The notes under the pieces were generated by a model. It saw only the letters and a program-made list of their open reading frames with translations, was not told where the DNA came from and did not search any database. This document shows, piece by piece, positions 1 to 8,215 of a DNA stretch of 64,000 nt. Origin of the DNA: Paludifilum halophilum (GTDB lineage Bacteria; Bacillota; Bacilli; Thermoactinomycetales; DSM-45169); assembly GCF_002245355.1 (NCBI RefSeq), contig NZ_NOWF01000004.1, positions 186,001-250,000 on the forward strand. The letters run 5' to 3'. How positions within the stretch are numbered: position 1 is the stretch's first letter; each line of letters opens with the position of its first letter. Position numbers and translations under genes: made by a program.

Positions 1-1
1 T

Positions 2-751
2 CTGCCCATTTCCTTATCCCACCGATTGGCCCGCCGCCTTCATGAAATCCGTACCGACGGGACGTTGGAATACCTTCGCCCCGACGGAAAAACCCAGGTG
101 ACGGTGGAGTATGAAGGGGATCGCCCGGTGCGGATCGATGCGATTGTCGTTTCCACACAACATGCGGATGAAATTCCCTTGGATCAGATTCAAAAGGATA
201 TCCGGGAAAAGGTAATCGCCCCGGTGGTTCCGGAGGAAATGCTGGATTCCGAAACCAAGTACTATATCAACCCCACCGGTCGTTTTGTCATCGGTGGTCC
301 GATGGGAGACGCCGGTCTTACCGGCCGGAAGATCATTGTCGACACCTATGGCGGGTATGCCCGTCACGGGGGAGGCGCCTTTTCCGGAAAGGATCCGACC
401 AAGGTGGATCGCTCGGGGGCATACGCCGCCCGATACGTGGCTAAAAATATCGTCGCCGCCGGCTTGGCGGACAAGTGTGAAGTTCAGCTGGCTTATGCCA
501 TCGGTGTGGCTCGGCCCGTCTCCATCCGCGTAGACACCTTCGGAACGGGACGAGTCGACGAGGAGACACTGGTGGGACTGGTACGCGATCATTTTGACTT
601 GCGTCCTGCCGGGATCATTCGGGAGTTGGATCTGCGCCGTCCGATTTATCGCCAGACAGCGGCTTACGGTCATTTCGGCCGTACCGATGTGGATTTGCCG
701 TGGGAAAAGACGGACAAAGCGGAGCTTTTGAAAAGGGACGCCGAAAGGTAA
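2..751 (+). CDS. metK: S-adenosylmethionine synthetase (C-terminal part; 5' end outside window)
   Basis: Methionine adenosyltransferase makes S-adenosylmethionine from ATP and methionine. The reading frame is open from the first bases of the window, so this is the C-terminal ~249 residues of a protein usually about 400 long. Visible family signatures are the [14 protein letters not shown] stretch near the start, the glycine-rich [21 protein letters not shown] segment and the [20 protein letters not shown] segment that binds phosphate and magnesium. The ATG/TTG codons inside the frame are not the start. A strong intrinsic terminator follows the stop codon, so the gene ends its transcription unit. 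Identification is secure; promoter and any SAM riboswitch would lie upstream of the window. Confidence 0.97.
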   Translation: MPISLSHRLARRLHEIRTDGTLEYLRPDGKTQVTVEYEGDRPVRIDAIVVSTQHADEIPLDQIQKDIREKVIAPVVPEEMLDSETKYYINPTGRFVIGGPMGDAGLTGRKIIVDTYGGYARHGGGAFSGKDPTKVDRSGAYAARYVAKNIVAAGLADKCEVQLAYAIGVARPVSIRVDTFGTGRVDEETLVGLVRDHFDLRPAGIIRELDLRRPIYRQTAAYGHFGRTDVDLPWEKTDKAELLKRDAER

Positions 752-788
752 AAAACTTGGGGTATCAGAACCTGAGCGGTTCCATAAC

Positions 789-818
789 GGCCGTCGACTT
801 CTTGTCGGCGGCCTTTTT
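789..818 (+). terminator. Intrinsic terminator after metK
   Basis: A GC-rich 10-bp stem (GGCCGTCGAC paired with GTCGGCGGCC, one mismatch) with a short loop is followed by five T residues, 38 bases after the metK stop. Confidence 0.88.
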
Positions 819-933
819 CATGGCAAGATGAAAGGTGCACCAACCGGTATAGTAAGGCGGATCAGACCACCTCTCCACCCTGAACCCCCTCTGAAGCCCG
901 TGCATATACTGAGGGCAAAGGAGGACAGATACG

Positions 934-1374
934 ATGGAACAGGGGCTTTTTTGGGGGATCGTCGTATTTGCGGCGTTACGATTGACTGCACTTTTTATTG
1001 CCCGAATATTTTGTTATCCGATCCGCCCTGATGCCGCCCGACTGGTGATGGTGACTGAAAACAGCCAAGGGTCCGTCGAATGGGTGATTCGCTCCTTTTT
1101 CTTTTGGAAATTCCTGAGCGGACAACCGTGTCAGGTGACTTGTTTGGATACCGGTTCTTTCGATGATACTTGTCGCATTCTTTTCCGATTGCAAAAGAGT
1201 TATCCCGCTTTGACCGCCTGCGATGATTGCCGCAATCTCTCCGAGGATGAGCTGAGAGAGAAAATCGATCGGGTGGTGCAGAACGGAAACAGTTCTGCGG
1301 CGGTGATCGATCTGCGCCATCACACTTGGTCCGTGGCGGCGATGAATCATATTCGAAAATCAACGCTTCTGTGA
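934..1374 (+). CDS. Hypothetical membrane-anchored protein, 146 aa
   Basis: I do not recognise this family. The start ATG is set by a strong AAAGGAGG ribosome binding site about 8 bases upstream. Residues 5-25 form a hydrophobic helix, so the protein is probably anchored in the membrane with a mainly cytoplasmic domain. The soluble part holds two cysteine pairs in order: Cys at the SGQPCQVTC stretch and the CDDC motif near residue 96. It stands alone between two terminators. The CxxxC/CxxC cysteines could bind metal or form disulfides, but this is only inference. Confidence 0.7.
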   Translation: MEQGLFWGIVVFAALRLTALFIARIFCYPIRPDAARLVMVTENSQGSVEWVIRSFFFWKFLSGQPCQVTCLDTGSFDDTCRILFRLQKSYPALTACDDCRNLSEDELREKIDRVVQNGNSSAAVIDLRHHTWSVAAMNHIRKSTLL

Positions 1375-1414
1375 TCGGAAGCCTTTCCGATCGATTGGGT
1401 GACTCCCATTTTAA

Positions 1415-1470
1415 AAAGTGACAGAAGGAAAAGTGCAGTCTCGCGCTTTTCTTCCTGTCACTTTATTTTT
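1415..1470 (+). terminator. Long-stem intrinsic terminator
   Basis: A near-perfect 22-bp stem beginning AAAGTGACAG and closing with CTGTCACTTT has a TATTTTT tail. It lies 40 bases after the preceding hypothetical gene; the A-rich left side would allow it to work in both directions. Confidence 0.85.
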
Positions 1471-1558
1471 CACCACAGGACAAAACCTGTTGTTCCAACT
1501 CCAATATTTTTTAGCATAGGATTTTTCCTGTTATTATAGAAAAATAAAGATGAAACCC

Positions 1559-1697
1559 TTAAAAGCGTTGTGAAAAAGTCCCCTGTTCGGGAGGGTGGGG
1601 CTCCACACGGAGTGCCTTTGGCTCGTCAGAACAACGAAACGGAGTGTGGAACCCCACCCCGACCCACCAAGGACGTGCTCAATCACAAGGCTTTTAA
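1559..1697. repeat. MITE-like palindromic element, family A copy 1 (139 bp)
   Basis: The element starts TTAA-AAGCGTTGTGAAAAA and ends TCACAAGGCTT-TTAA, so it has an 11-bp terminal inverted repeat (one mismatch) flanked by TTAA on both sides. Inside is a second long palindrome (GGGGCTCCACACGGAGTG ... CACTCC/GTGTGGAACCCC). The interior is almost identical to the element at 12193-12331, which has exactly the same length. It sits just upstream of comFA. It encodes no protein. See findings for the likely 4-bp YTAR target duplication. Confidence 0.85.
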
Positions 1698-1721
1698 AGA
1701 GTGAACGGGAAGGAGTTCAGA

Positions 1722-3431
1722 ATGTTGCAATTGGCCGTCTATGAGGTGAAGGATCGATCTTTCTTGACCCTGTCCTCCGATGTCGACGAGTATTTCTGGA
1801 TGTTGCGGGGCCAACGAATGCGTCGTTTCCGGACATACTCATCCGTCGGACAAGCCTGGTTGGAGGCGGAAAAGAGGAACGATTCCTTCGTTGCGGGGAA
1901 ATTATCCGGCCTCCTTGGACACCCGGTTCCAAGTATGCAATCGACCGATCAAATCGATGGATGGACAAATATGAAACAAAAGGCTGATTCTCTGGGCCGG
2001 ATTCTCGGCGGTCGATCCTTGTTGTGGGAGGAAATCTGTTCACTATTACAGGGACGATGGGGCGGGTTTACTGATGAAAAGGAGTTGCGCCGGTTGTTGC
2101 AGGTGTTGCTGTTGACAAGGCAGGCCCGCCTTTTGCCCGGGGTTTATACACCGGGGCCCGCCGTCCACCGAAAATGCAATCGCTGCGGTGGGGGGGCGGA
2201 AGATTTGGAAGTCACCCCCTGTGCTCGTTGCGGCCGCTTCTGTGTGCTGTGCGACCGTTGTATTCTCCTGGGGAAAAGTCGCACGTGCAGTGGGTTCTTT
2301 CTTTTTGAACCGCAAAAACCGTTCGGTACACCCGACAAGAAGAACGTCCCCTTTGCCTCTGTTCCACTCACTTCGGCTCAGCGGGACGCCTCTGAGGCCA
2401 GTCTTCGGTGGTTGGACCAAAGCGGGGATCGGGATCTTCTCGTCTGGGCGGTGACGGGATCCGGTAAAACGGAGGTGCTGCTTCCCGTTGTACACCGCGT
2501 GCTGGAACGGGGAGAGAAGGTGTTTTGGTCTTCCCCCCGCACGGATGTTGTCCGGGAGCTCTCCGGGCGTCTGAAACGGGCGTTTCCCGCCACCCGGCTG
2601 GTTGCATTGCACAAGGGGAGCTCCCAGATTTGGGAAGAGGGAGACTTGTTCGTGGGGACGGCCCATCAGGCTTTTCGGCTTTACCATCGGTTTCAACTGG
2701 TGATCGTCGATGAGGCGGACGCCTATCCTTTATCCGCGGATACCGGCTTATCTCTGGCTTTAAAACGGGCCGCGGCCCCGGAAGGAATGAGGGTGCTGTT
2801 GACGGCCACTCCGCCTCCATCCTGGCAACGCCGCGTTCAAAAGGGACGGCTGGAAGCTGTCACTCTGCCTGCCCGCTATCATGGGTATCCTCTTCCTGAG
2901 CCGCATCTGCGGCGTGTCTGGAGGATGTGGCGCAAGGTCGATGCGGGCCGGCCGATTCCTCCCTTGGATTCCTTTTTGATACGGATGGAAGAGGTTGACG
3001 GACAAGCCCTTTTATTCATCCCGGGAGTTCGAGACGCCGACCGATTGCAACGATGGATGGAACGCCGTCATCCCCGGCTTTTTCGCCGTGTAGCCTCTGT
3101 ATCGGGCAAGGATGCGGAACGGGCCTCACAGGTGAAAGCGTTTCGCGAGGGTCGCCTGCAAGCGCTGATTACCACTACGATCCTGGAACGGGGTGTGACG
3201 GTACCCCGCTGTCATGTCGCTGTTCTGGGTGCTGATCACCCAGTGTTTGACGGGGCTTCCCTGATTCAGATCGCCGGCCGTGTGGGACGTTCTCCGGAAT
3301 ACCGTCAGGGCAGGGTGTTCTTTTTTGCCTCAGAGAATACGGAGGGGCAACGCCGTGCTCTTCGGGAGATCCGAAAAATGAACCGCCTGGCAGTGTCCGG
3401 GGGTTATTTGAAAAAGGAGGTGGGATCGTGA
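1722..3431 (+). CDS. comFA: ComFA, DNA-uptake ATP-dependent helicase/translocase
   Basis: ComFA is the cytosolic ATPase that helps pull single-stranded DNA through the ComEC channel during natural transformation. The protein (about 569 aa from this ATG) has a four-cysteine-pair zinc-finger region at roughly residues 150-190 (CNRCGG, CARCGRFC, CDRC), Walker A AVTGSGKTE near 243, a DEAD-type VIVDEADAYP near 328 and C-terminal helicase motifs including the QIAGRVGRS motif VI. I chose the ATG at 1722 because GGAAGGAG lies 6 bases before it; a GTG at 1701 in the same frame has no RBS and lies just behind the repeat. It overlaps comFC by 4 bp. Confidence 0.93.
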   Translation: MLQLAVYEVKDRSFLTLSSDVDEYFWMLRGQRMRRFRTYSSVGQAWLEAEKRNDSFVAGKLSGLLGHPVPSMQSTDQIDGWTNMKQKADSLGRILGGRSLLWEEICSLLQGRWGGFTDEKELRRLLQVLLLTRQARLLPGVYTPGPAVHRKCNRCGGGAEDLEVTPCARCGRFCVLCDRCILLGKSRTCSGFFLFEPQKPFGTPDKKNVPFASVPLTSAQRDASEASLRWLDQSGDRDLLVWAVTGSGKTEVLLPVVHRVLERGEKVFWSSPRTDVVRELSGRLKRAFPATRLVALHKGSSQIWEEGDLFVGTAHQAFRLYHRFQLVIVDEADAYPLSADTGLSLALKRAAAPEGMRVLLTATPPPSWQRRVQKGRLEAVTLPARYHGYPLPEPHLRRVWRMWRKVDAGRPIPPLDSFLIRMEEVDGQALLFIPGVRDADRLQRWMERRHPRLFRRVASVSGKDAERASQVKAFREGRLQALITTTILERGVTVPRCHVAVLGADHPVFDGASLIQIAGRVGRSPEYRQGRVFFFASENTEGQRRALREIRKMNRLAVSGGYLKKEVGS

Positions 3432-4150
3432 AAAAGGGGTGGGATCAACTGTTTCCTCCGCCCCCTTCCTGCCGGCTTTGTTCGACTCCCGTATCCCCCG
3501 GTCTCGGTTCGGGGATTTGGGACCGAATCTGTTTTTCCTGCCGGAAAGGGCTTCCTCTGATTGCTCCTCCGTATTGCCGTCGATGCAGTCGTCCGCTGGG
3601 GGAAAGGAAGGAGGAGGATCTTTGTTCCGGCTGCCGCCGTTCTCCGCCTGACCCTTTGGATATGAATCGAAGTGTTCTGCGTTACACCGCTTTCCCCAAA
3701 GAATTGATCCGCCTTTACAAATACCGCGGCCGAGAACGATTGGCTCCCACGATCGCCGAATTGATGGCGGAAGTCTTGTTGCGCCAGGGTTGGCGCGGAG
3801 ATGTGATTACGTTTGTGCCCATTCATCCCGACCGGTTGCGGGAAAGAGGTTTCAACCAGGCGGAACGTTTGGCAAAGGGAATCGCCCGTTTGGTTCGTCT
3901 TCCACTGCGGCCGGTCCTGGAGCGGATTCGTCCCACTTCTCCCCAGAGCCTGCGCAGTCGACGGGAGCGATTGGTCGCCCTGCGGGGAGCGTTCCGCCTG
4001 GCTCCCCCTCCGCGCCGCATTCGCCTTTCCAATCGCACTGTGATTATCGTCGATGATGTGTATACGACCGGAGCTACCATGGTAGAATGTGCCCGGGTTT
4101 TGAAAGAAGGCGGTGCCAAAGGGGTTCTGTCCCTAACCTTTGCCCGCTGA
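3428..4150 (+). CDS. comFC: ComFC, phosphoribosyltransferase-like competence protein
   Basis: ComFC works with ComFA in DNA uptake. The protein of 240 aa has an N-terminal zinc-binding region of paired cysteines (CRLC, CFSC, CRRC, CSGC, residues 15-70) and a C-terminal type I phosphoribosyltransferase fold with the PRPP-loop VIIVDDVYTTGATM near residue 205. The start is the GTG whose bases overlap the comFA stop (GTGA), with GGAGGTGGG just upstream, so translation is coupled. The usual middle gene comFB is absent here. Confidence 0.93.
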   Translation: MKKGWDQLFPPPPSCRLCSTPVSPGLGSGIWDRICFSCRKGLPLIAPPYCRRCSRPLGERKEEDLCSGCRRSPPDPLDMNRSVLRYTAFPKELIRLYKYRGRERLAPTIAELMAEVLLRQGWRGDVITFVPIHPDRLRERGFNQAERLAKGIARLVRLPLRPVLERIRPTSPQSLRSRRERLVALRGAFRLAPPPRRIRLSNRTVIIVDDVYTTGATMVECARVLKEGGAKGVLSLTFAR

Positions 4151-4269
4151 CTAAGTAGAAAATATGGGAGATTCCTATGATAAAAAGAGTATAGAACCCT
4201 TGAAGTTGGGAAACACATGGAGATAGATATCTTCTAAATGAAAACTTTTAAAAAGGGAGCGTGAACCCT

Positions 4270-4542
4270 GTGAACAAGTCTCAACTGGTCGACCGTGTGG
4301 CCGAAGCGACAGGAAAAACCAAAAAAGAGTCCACCGAGCTGGTGGAAGCCGTATTGAATGCCATTTCCGATGCGTTGCAAAAAGGGGAAAAAGTCTCTCT
4401 GATCGGGTTCGGGAACTTTGAAGTGAGGGAACGGGCCGCCCGTACCGGCCGTAATCCTCAGACCGGAGAATCGATTCAGATCGAAGCCAGCCGGGTTCCC
4501 GCCTTCAAGCCCGGAAAACAGTTGAAGGAAGCAGTCAACTGA
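4270..4542 (+). CDS. hup: HU-family nucleoid protein
   Basis: HU is the small histone-like DNA-bending protein. The 90-aa sequence has the classical layout: [10 protein letters not shown] start, [22 protein letters not shown] beta-arm with the NPQTG motif, and the [15 protein letters not shown] end. The GTG at 4270 gives this standard N-terminus and lies 10 bases after AAGGGAG; the in-frame GTG at 4261 would sit directly on the RBS. An intrinsic terminator follows at once, so it is a single-gene unit. The symbol hup/hbs is used by family, not by allele. Confidence 0.95.
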   Translation: MNKSQLVDRVAEATGKTKKESTELVEAVLNAISDALQKGEKVSLIGFGNFEVRERAARTGRNPQTGESIQIEASRVPAFKPGKQLKEAVN

Positions 4543-4552
4543 TACCGCGTCA

Positions 4553-4579
4553 AAAAAGCCGCCGATCCGGCGGCTTTTT
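4553..4579 (+). terminator. Terminator after HU gene
   Basis: Perfect GCCGCC/GGCGGC stem extended to GCCGCCGATCCGGCGGC, preceded by an A-run and followed by TTTTT. Confidence 0.92.
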
Positions 4580-4627
4580 GTATGGGACAGGGAAAGTTTA
4601 CATCCTCCGTTATCGGAATTATTTTTA

Positions 4628-4656
4628 TTGAACCAATTTACAAATAAATATATACT
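4628..4656 (+). promoter_or_regulatory. SigA-type promoter of the amino acid ABC transporter
   Basis: TTGAAC at 4628-4633 and TATACT at 4651-4656 are separated by exactly 17 bases. The predicted transcript starts about 17 bases before the substrate-binding protein gene. Confidence 0.7.
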
Positions 4657-4679
4657 CTTCGTTAAAGGGGGGTCTGTTT

Positions 4680-5456
4680 ATGGTTAAACCTTTAAGCGGG
4701 ATCATTCCTGCGATCTTATCCTTATTCTTGGTGATCACCGGTTGTGGGGCGGAATCGTCAAACGATACCGGCGAGGGTCATGTCTTGAAAGTGGGAACGG
4801 ATGCCGCGTATCCGCCTTTTGAAAAGCAGGAGGGTGACGGAACCATTACCGGGTTTGACATCGAGGTGATGAAGGCGATTGCTGCAGCGGAAGGATTTGA
4901 AATCGAAGTGGAACATACTGGATGGGATCCCTTGTTGGAAGGGTTGAAAAATGGAAAGCTGGACGCGGGGATTTCCGCGATCACGATTACTGAAGATCGC
5001 AAGAAAAACTACGATTTTTCCGATCCTTATTTTGAAGCGAAACAGTTGATTTTGGTTCCTGAAAGTTCCAAATCCGACTCTCTGCAAGATCTGAAGGGGA
5101 AGAAAATCGGGGTACAAGCGGCCACCACCGGGGAAGAAGTCGTTAAAAAAGCCTTCGGTAAAACCTATCAAGGATTGCGGGGCTACGATAGCACCCCGGC
5201 CGCGATCGACGATCTCGGTAACGGCCGTGTCGATGCCGTCGTGGCGGACAATGGTGTGGTCAAAGAATATATGAAGCGACTCCCGGAAGGCCAATTCAAA
5301 ATAGTCGAGGACGATTCCTTTGAACCGGAACAATACGGAATCGCCGTACAAAAGGGGAACCAAGAGGTATTGGACAAAATCAACTCCGGATTAAAGACGA
5401 TTAAAAAGGACGGTACCTACGATCAGATCTACAAAAAATATTTCGGTGAAGAGTAA
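4680..5456 (+). CDS. Polar amino acid ABC transporter, substrate-binding lipoprotein
   Basis: This is the extracellular receptor of a glutamine/polar amino acid importer (GlnH/ArtP type). The N-terminus has a lipoprotein signal with lipobox VITGC (Cys about residue 21), so it is acylated and tethered to the outer face of the membrane. The mature part shows the SBP_bac_3 signatures KVGTDAAYPPFE, GFDIEVMKAIAAAEG and the late DGTYDQIYKKYFG end. Length (258 aa) is normal. It is followed after 11 bases by the permease and then by the ATPase. The exact substrate (Gln, Glu, Arg, His) cannot be read from sequence; no arginine regulatory box was seen. Confidence 0.93.
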   Translation: MVKPLSGIIPAILSLFLVITGCGAESSNDTGEGHVLKVGTDAAYPPFEKQEGDGTITGFDIEVMKAIAAAEGFEIEVEHTGWDPLLEGLKNGKLDAGISAITITEDRKKNYDFSDPYFEAKQLILVPESSKSDSLQDLKGKKIGVQAATTGEEVVKKAFGKTYQGLRGYDSTPAAIDDLGNGRVDAVVADNGVVKEYMKRLPEGQFKIVEDDSFEPEQYGIAVQKGNQEVLDKINSGLKTIKKDGTYDQIYKKYFGEE

Positions 5457-5467
5457 GGGGAGTGTAT

Positions 5468-6154
5468 ATGGCGTCGGATTGGTCGGTCATTATCGAATAT
5501 CAAGATTATTTCATACGGGGGCTGATCAATAGCGCCCTTTTAACAGTCGTCGGAGTTTCCTTCGGCACGATGCTGGGATTAATCTTGGGACTGATGCGTC
5601 TTTCCCGACGCCGGTGGGTTTACATACCGGCGAAAATCTATGTGGATCTGTTCCGGGGAACTCCATTGATGCTACAGTTATTGTTCGTTCATTTTGCTTT
5701 ACTTCCCGAACTGGCGGAGACTGTTGGAACAGAGCCCCCGGAAGCGGCGATTACTTCCGGATTTGTGGCTTTGGCTCTCAATGCCGGTGCGTATATTGCC
5801 GAAATCTTTCGCGGAGGGATTCAATCCATCGAAAAGGGACAGATGGAGGCCGCCCGTTCCCTGGGTATGTCCTACAGTCAAGCCATGCGCCTGGTAATCC
5901 TTCCCCAAGCTTTCAAACGGATGCTTCCTCCCCTGGGAAACGAATTTATCGCCTTGTTGAAGGATTCCTCTCTGGTGGCGATTATCGCAGTTCCCGATAT
6001 CACTTATGCTGCATTCAACACGGCAAAGAGTACCTTTATCCGGGTGCCTCCCTATGTGATGGGAGCGATCCTCTACCTGATATTAACCTATCTGCTCTCC
6101 CGCTTTGTTTTCTATCTGGAACGCCGAACCCGCACAGATGCCGAAGAGAGGTGA
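5468..6154 (+). CDS. Polar amino acid ABC transporter, permease
   Basis: Membrane component of the importer. The protein (about 228 aa) has around five hydrophobic segments and the EAA loop [25 protein letters not shown] that docks to the ATPase, followed by [12 protein letters not shown], typical of HisM/GlnP permeases. The ATG at 5468 is preceded by AAGGGGAG; a GTG 6 bases upstream overlaps that RBS. It lies between its substrate-binding protein and ATPase genes. Confidence 0.93.
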   Translation: MASDWSVIIEYQDYFIRGLINSALLTVVGVSFGTMLGLILGLMRLSRRRWVYIPAKIYVDLFRGTPLMLQLLFVHFALLPELAETVGTEPPEAAITSGFVALALNAGAYIAEIFRGGIQSIEKGQMEAARSLGMSYSQAMRLVILPQAFKRMLPPLGNEFIALLKDSSLVAIIAVPDITYAAFNTAKSTFIRVPPYVMGAILYLILTYLLSRFVFYLERRTRTDAEER

Positions 6155-6158
6155 GTTT

Positions 6159-6881
6159 GTGATTCACATCCAAAACTTGGTGAAAAGATTCGGACGGACG
6201 GAGGTGCTTCGGGGGATCGACTTACACATCAGGGAAAAAGAAGTCGTTTCAGTGATCGGTCCGAGCGGATCCGGGAAAAGCACCCTGCTCCGCTGTATGA
6301 ACTTTTTGGAGCCGGTATCCGAGGGACGGGTTGTGGTGGACGGTTGCGATTTGACGGACCCCAAAACCGACATCGACAAAGTGCGCACAGAAATGGGAAT
6401 GGTGTTTCAGCAGTTCAACCTTTTCCCCCACAAGCGGGTGATGGAGAACATTGTCATGGCTCCGGTCCGGGTGCGGGGTTGGTCCAGGGAAGAGGCGGAG
6501 AAGAAGGGATTAGATTTATTGGAAAAAGTCGGTCTGGAGGAAAAGGCCCGGGTATATCCGGAGCAGCTTTCCGGCGGTCAAATGCAGCGGGTGGCCATCG
6601 CTCGTGCCCTGGCGATGGATCCGAAGGTGATGTTGTTTGATGAGCCCACCTCCGCCCTGGATCCCGAAATGATCGGTGAGGTACTGACTGTGATGAAACA
6701 TTTGGCGGAGGAAGGAATGACGATGGTCGTCGTGACTCATGAAATGGGTTTCGCCCGGGAGGTGTGTGACCGGGTCATCTTTATGGATGAGGGTGTGATC
6801 GTCGAAGAGGGAAAACCCCGGGAACTTTTCAATCACCCGAAGGAGGAGAGAACCCGATTATTCCTGAGTAAAGTTTTGTGA
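6159..6881 (+). CDS. Polar amino acid ABC transporter, ATP-binding protein (GlnQ type)
   Basis: Cytoplasmic ATPase that powers the importer. The 240-aa protein has Walker [10 protein letters not shown] (~residue 33), Q-loop at [11 protein letters not shown], signature LSGGQMQRV (~137), Walker [13 protein letters not shown] and the switch histidine VVTHEM. The open frame extends upstream into the permease gene, but the GTG at 6159 gives the family-standard start [12 protein letters not shown] and follows GAGAGGTGAG, which overlaps the permease stop. Confidence 0.95.
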   Translation: MIHIQNLVKRFGRTEVLRGIDLHIREKEVVSVIGPSGSGKSTLLRCMNFLEPVSEGRVVVDGCDLTDPKTDIDKVRTEMGMVFQQFNLFPHKRVMENIVMAPVRVRGWSREEAEKKGLDLLEKVGLEEKARVYPEQLSGGQMQRVAIARALAMDPKVMLFDEPTSALDPEMIGEVLTVMKHLAEEGMTMVVVTHEMGFAREVCDRVIFMDEGVIVEEGKPRELFNHPKEERTRLFLSKVL

Positions 6882-6915
6882 TGGAAATTATTCTTTAAAG
6901 TTCAGTCGAATTTCC

Positions 6916-6946
6916 TTGACTTCGCCTAATTCCTAATGGTATATTG
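6916..6946 (+). promoter_or_regulatory. Promoter of the cold-shock gene
   Basis: TTGACT at 6916 with TATATT about 18 bases downstream. The predicted 5' leader is about 60 bases, as often seen for cold-shock genes, and holds no obvious gene. Confidence 0.55.
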
Positions 6947-7011
6947 GATCTGCATGGAAGCGGTCCATTAGGTCAATTTCATGTGGATCAATTTATGAAG
7001 GGATTGTTATT

Positions 7012-7209
7012 ATGCAAGGCAAAGTCAAGTGGTTCAACGCGGAAAAAGGTTACGGTTTCATTGAGCGTGAAGGTGGAGAAGACGTATTCGTCCATTACTC
7101 TGCCATCCAGGAGGAAGGTTTCAAGACGTTGGACGAAGGTCAAACCGTGGAATTTGAAATCGTAGAAGGGCCGCGTGGACCGCAGGCTGCCAACGTAAGC
7201 AAGTTCTAA
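7012..7209 (+). CDS. Cold-shock protein (CspA/CspB family)
   Basis: RNA chaperone of the cold-shock domain family. The 65-aa protein has both RNA-binding motifs, KGYGFIE and DVFVHYSAI, and ends [10 protein letters not shown]. It has its own promoter and terminator, so it is monocistronic. Which numbered paralogue (cspB, C, D) it represents cannot be decided. Confidence 0.95.
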   Translation: MQGKVKWFNAEKGYGFIEREGGEDVFVHYSAIQEEGFKTLDEGQTVEFEIVEGPRGPQAANVSKF

Positions 7210-7231
7210 CGATAACGATTACGAATTCCCA

Positions 7232-7257
7232 CCCCCTGATTCGGTTCAGGGGGTTTT
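7232..7257 (+). terminator. Terminator after cold-shock gene
   Basis: CCCCCTGA/TCAGGGGG perfect 8-bp stem with six-base loop and TTTT tail. Confidence 0.88.
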
Positions 7258-7413
7258 AAAATGGATGCGGAAGTCGGAATTTGTCGAAAATAGATTGATT
7301 GATTTTTACAAATAACGGATTTCATTTCAGTTTGTAAGATGATAAAAAAAAGGAGGAATCATCTGCGAAAACGGGAATAGATACATAAGAAGGCGAAAAG
7401 GGGGATTCGCTTG

Positions 7414-7968
7414 ATGAAGTACAACATTCGGGGAAACAACATTGAATTGACAGATGCGCTCCGGGATTATGTCGAAAAAAAGGCGAGCCGGATGGAGAAG
7501 TATTTTCACTCCACTTCGACCACGGAAGCCCATGTATCGCTGAGTGTTTTTCGCGACGAACACAAGGTGGAGGTGACGGTTCCCTTCCCGGGTGTCTTGG
7601 TCCGGGCGGAAGAATCCAGCGAAAATATGTACGCCTCCATCGACAAAGTCGTGGAAAAACTGGAGCGCCAAATCCGGAAGTACAAAACCAAAGTGAATCG
7701 CAAGTTCCGTCAGGACGGTACCCTTCGCGCCCAATTGGAAAATGGAGCAACTCTTTCCGATCTGGAAAGTGAGAATACGGAAGAGGAAGATTTTCAAATC
7801 GTTCGTACGAAACGGTTCAATCTGAAACCGATGGATACGGAAGAGGCCATTCTGCAAATGGATATGCTGGGCCACAACTTCTTCGTCTTTTCAAACGCGA
7901 CGACAGATCAGGTCAATGTGGTCTATAAACGCAAAGACGGTCGCTACGGTCTGATTGAGCCAGAGTGA
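7414..7968 (+). CDS. hpf: Ribosome hibernation promoting factor, long form
   Basis: Long HPF dimerises 70S ribosomes into inactive 100S particles in stationary phase. The 184-aa protein has the N-terminal S30AE domain (MKYNIRGNNIELTDALRDYVEKK, residues 1-100) that binds the decoding centre, a flexible acidic linker, and the C-terminal dimerisation domain (RTKRFNLKPMDTEEAILQMDMLGHNFFVFSN). The ATG at 7414 is chosen over an adjacent TTG at 7411; AAAAGGGGG precedes. Its place just before secA matches Bacillus (yvyD-secA-prfB). Confidence 0.95.
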   Translation: MKYNIRGNNIELTDALRDYVEKKASRMEKYFHSTSTTEAHVSLSVFRDEHKVEVTVPFPGVLVRAEESSENMYASIDKVVEKLERQIRKYKTKVNRKFRQDGTLRAQLENGATLSDLESENTEEEDFQIVRTKRFNLKPMDTEEAILQMDMLGHNFFVFSNATTDQVNVVYKRKDGRYGLIEPE

Positions 7969-8015
7969 TCGTGGATACACTTTCTGTTGCGGATCGACGG
8001 CATACGGGAACCATT

Positions 8016-8042
8016 CGGCAGCGTCCCGGCTGCCGTTTTTTT
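8016..8042 (+). terminator. Terminator after hpf
   Basis: CGGCAGC/GCTGCCG stem with a T7 tail. Confidence 0.9.
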
Positions 8043-8215
8043 GTCGCACTCCCGAACACTTTGTGAAAAAGTGAAATTCCCGGGCTGTTTTTGTTAAACT
8101 AATAGTAAGTACCTGATATTGGACACTTCATGAACGAAACAACCGTTCGTTAAAGATATAAAGACCGATTTGTACGCGAGTGATTCAGAGCTTCATGGGA
8201 AGGGATGACGGCTGA

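Noticed and set aside
14-673. 219-codon minus-strand frame opposite metK
   Set aside because: Shadow of metK; same reasoning.
1490-1540. ComK box upstream of comFA
   Set aside because: A-runs and T-runs are present but not in the AAAA-N5-TTTT spacing pairs needed; too weak to claim.
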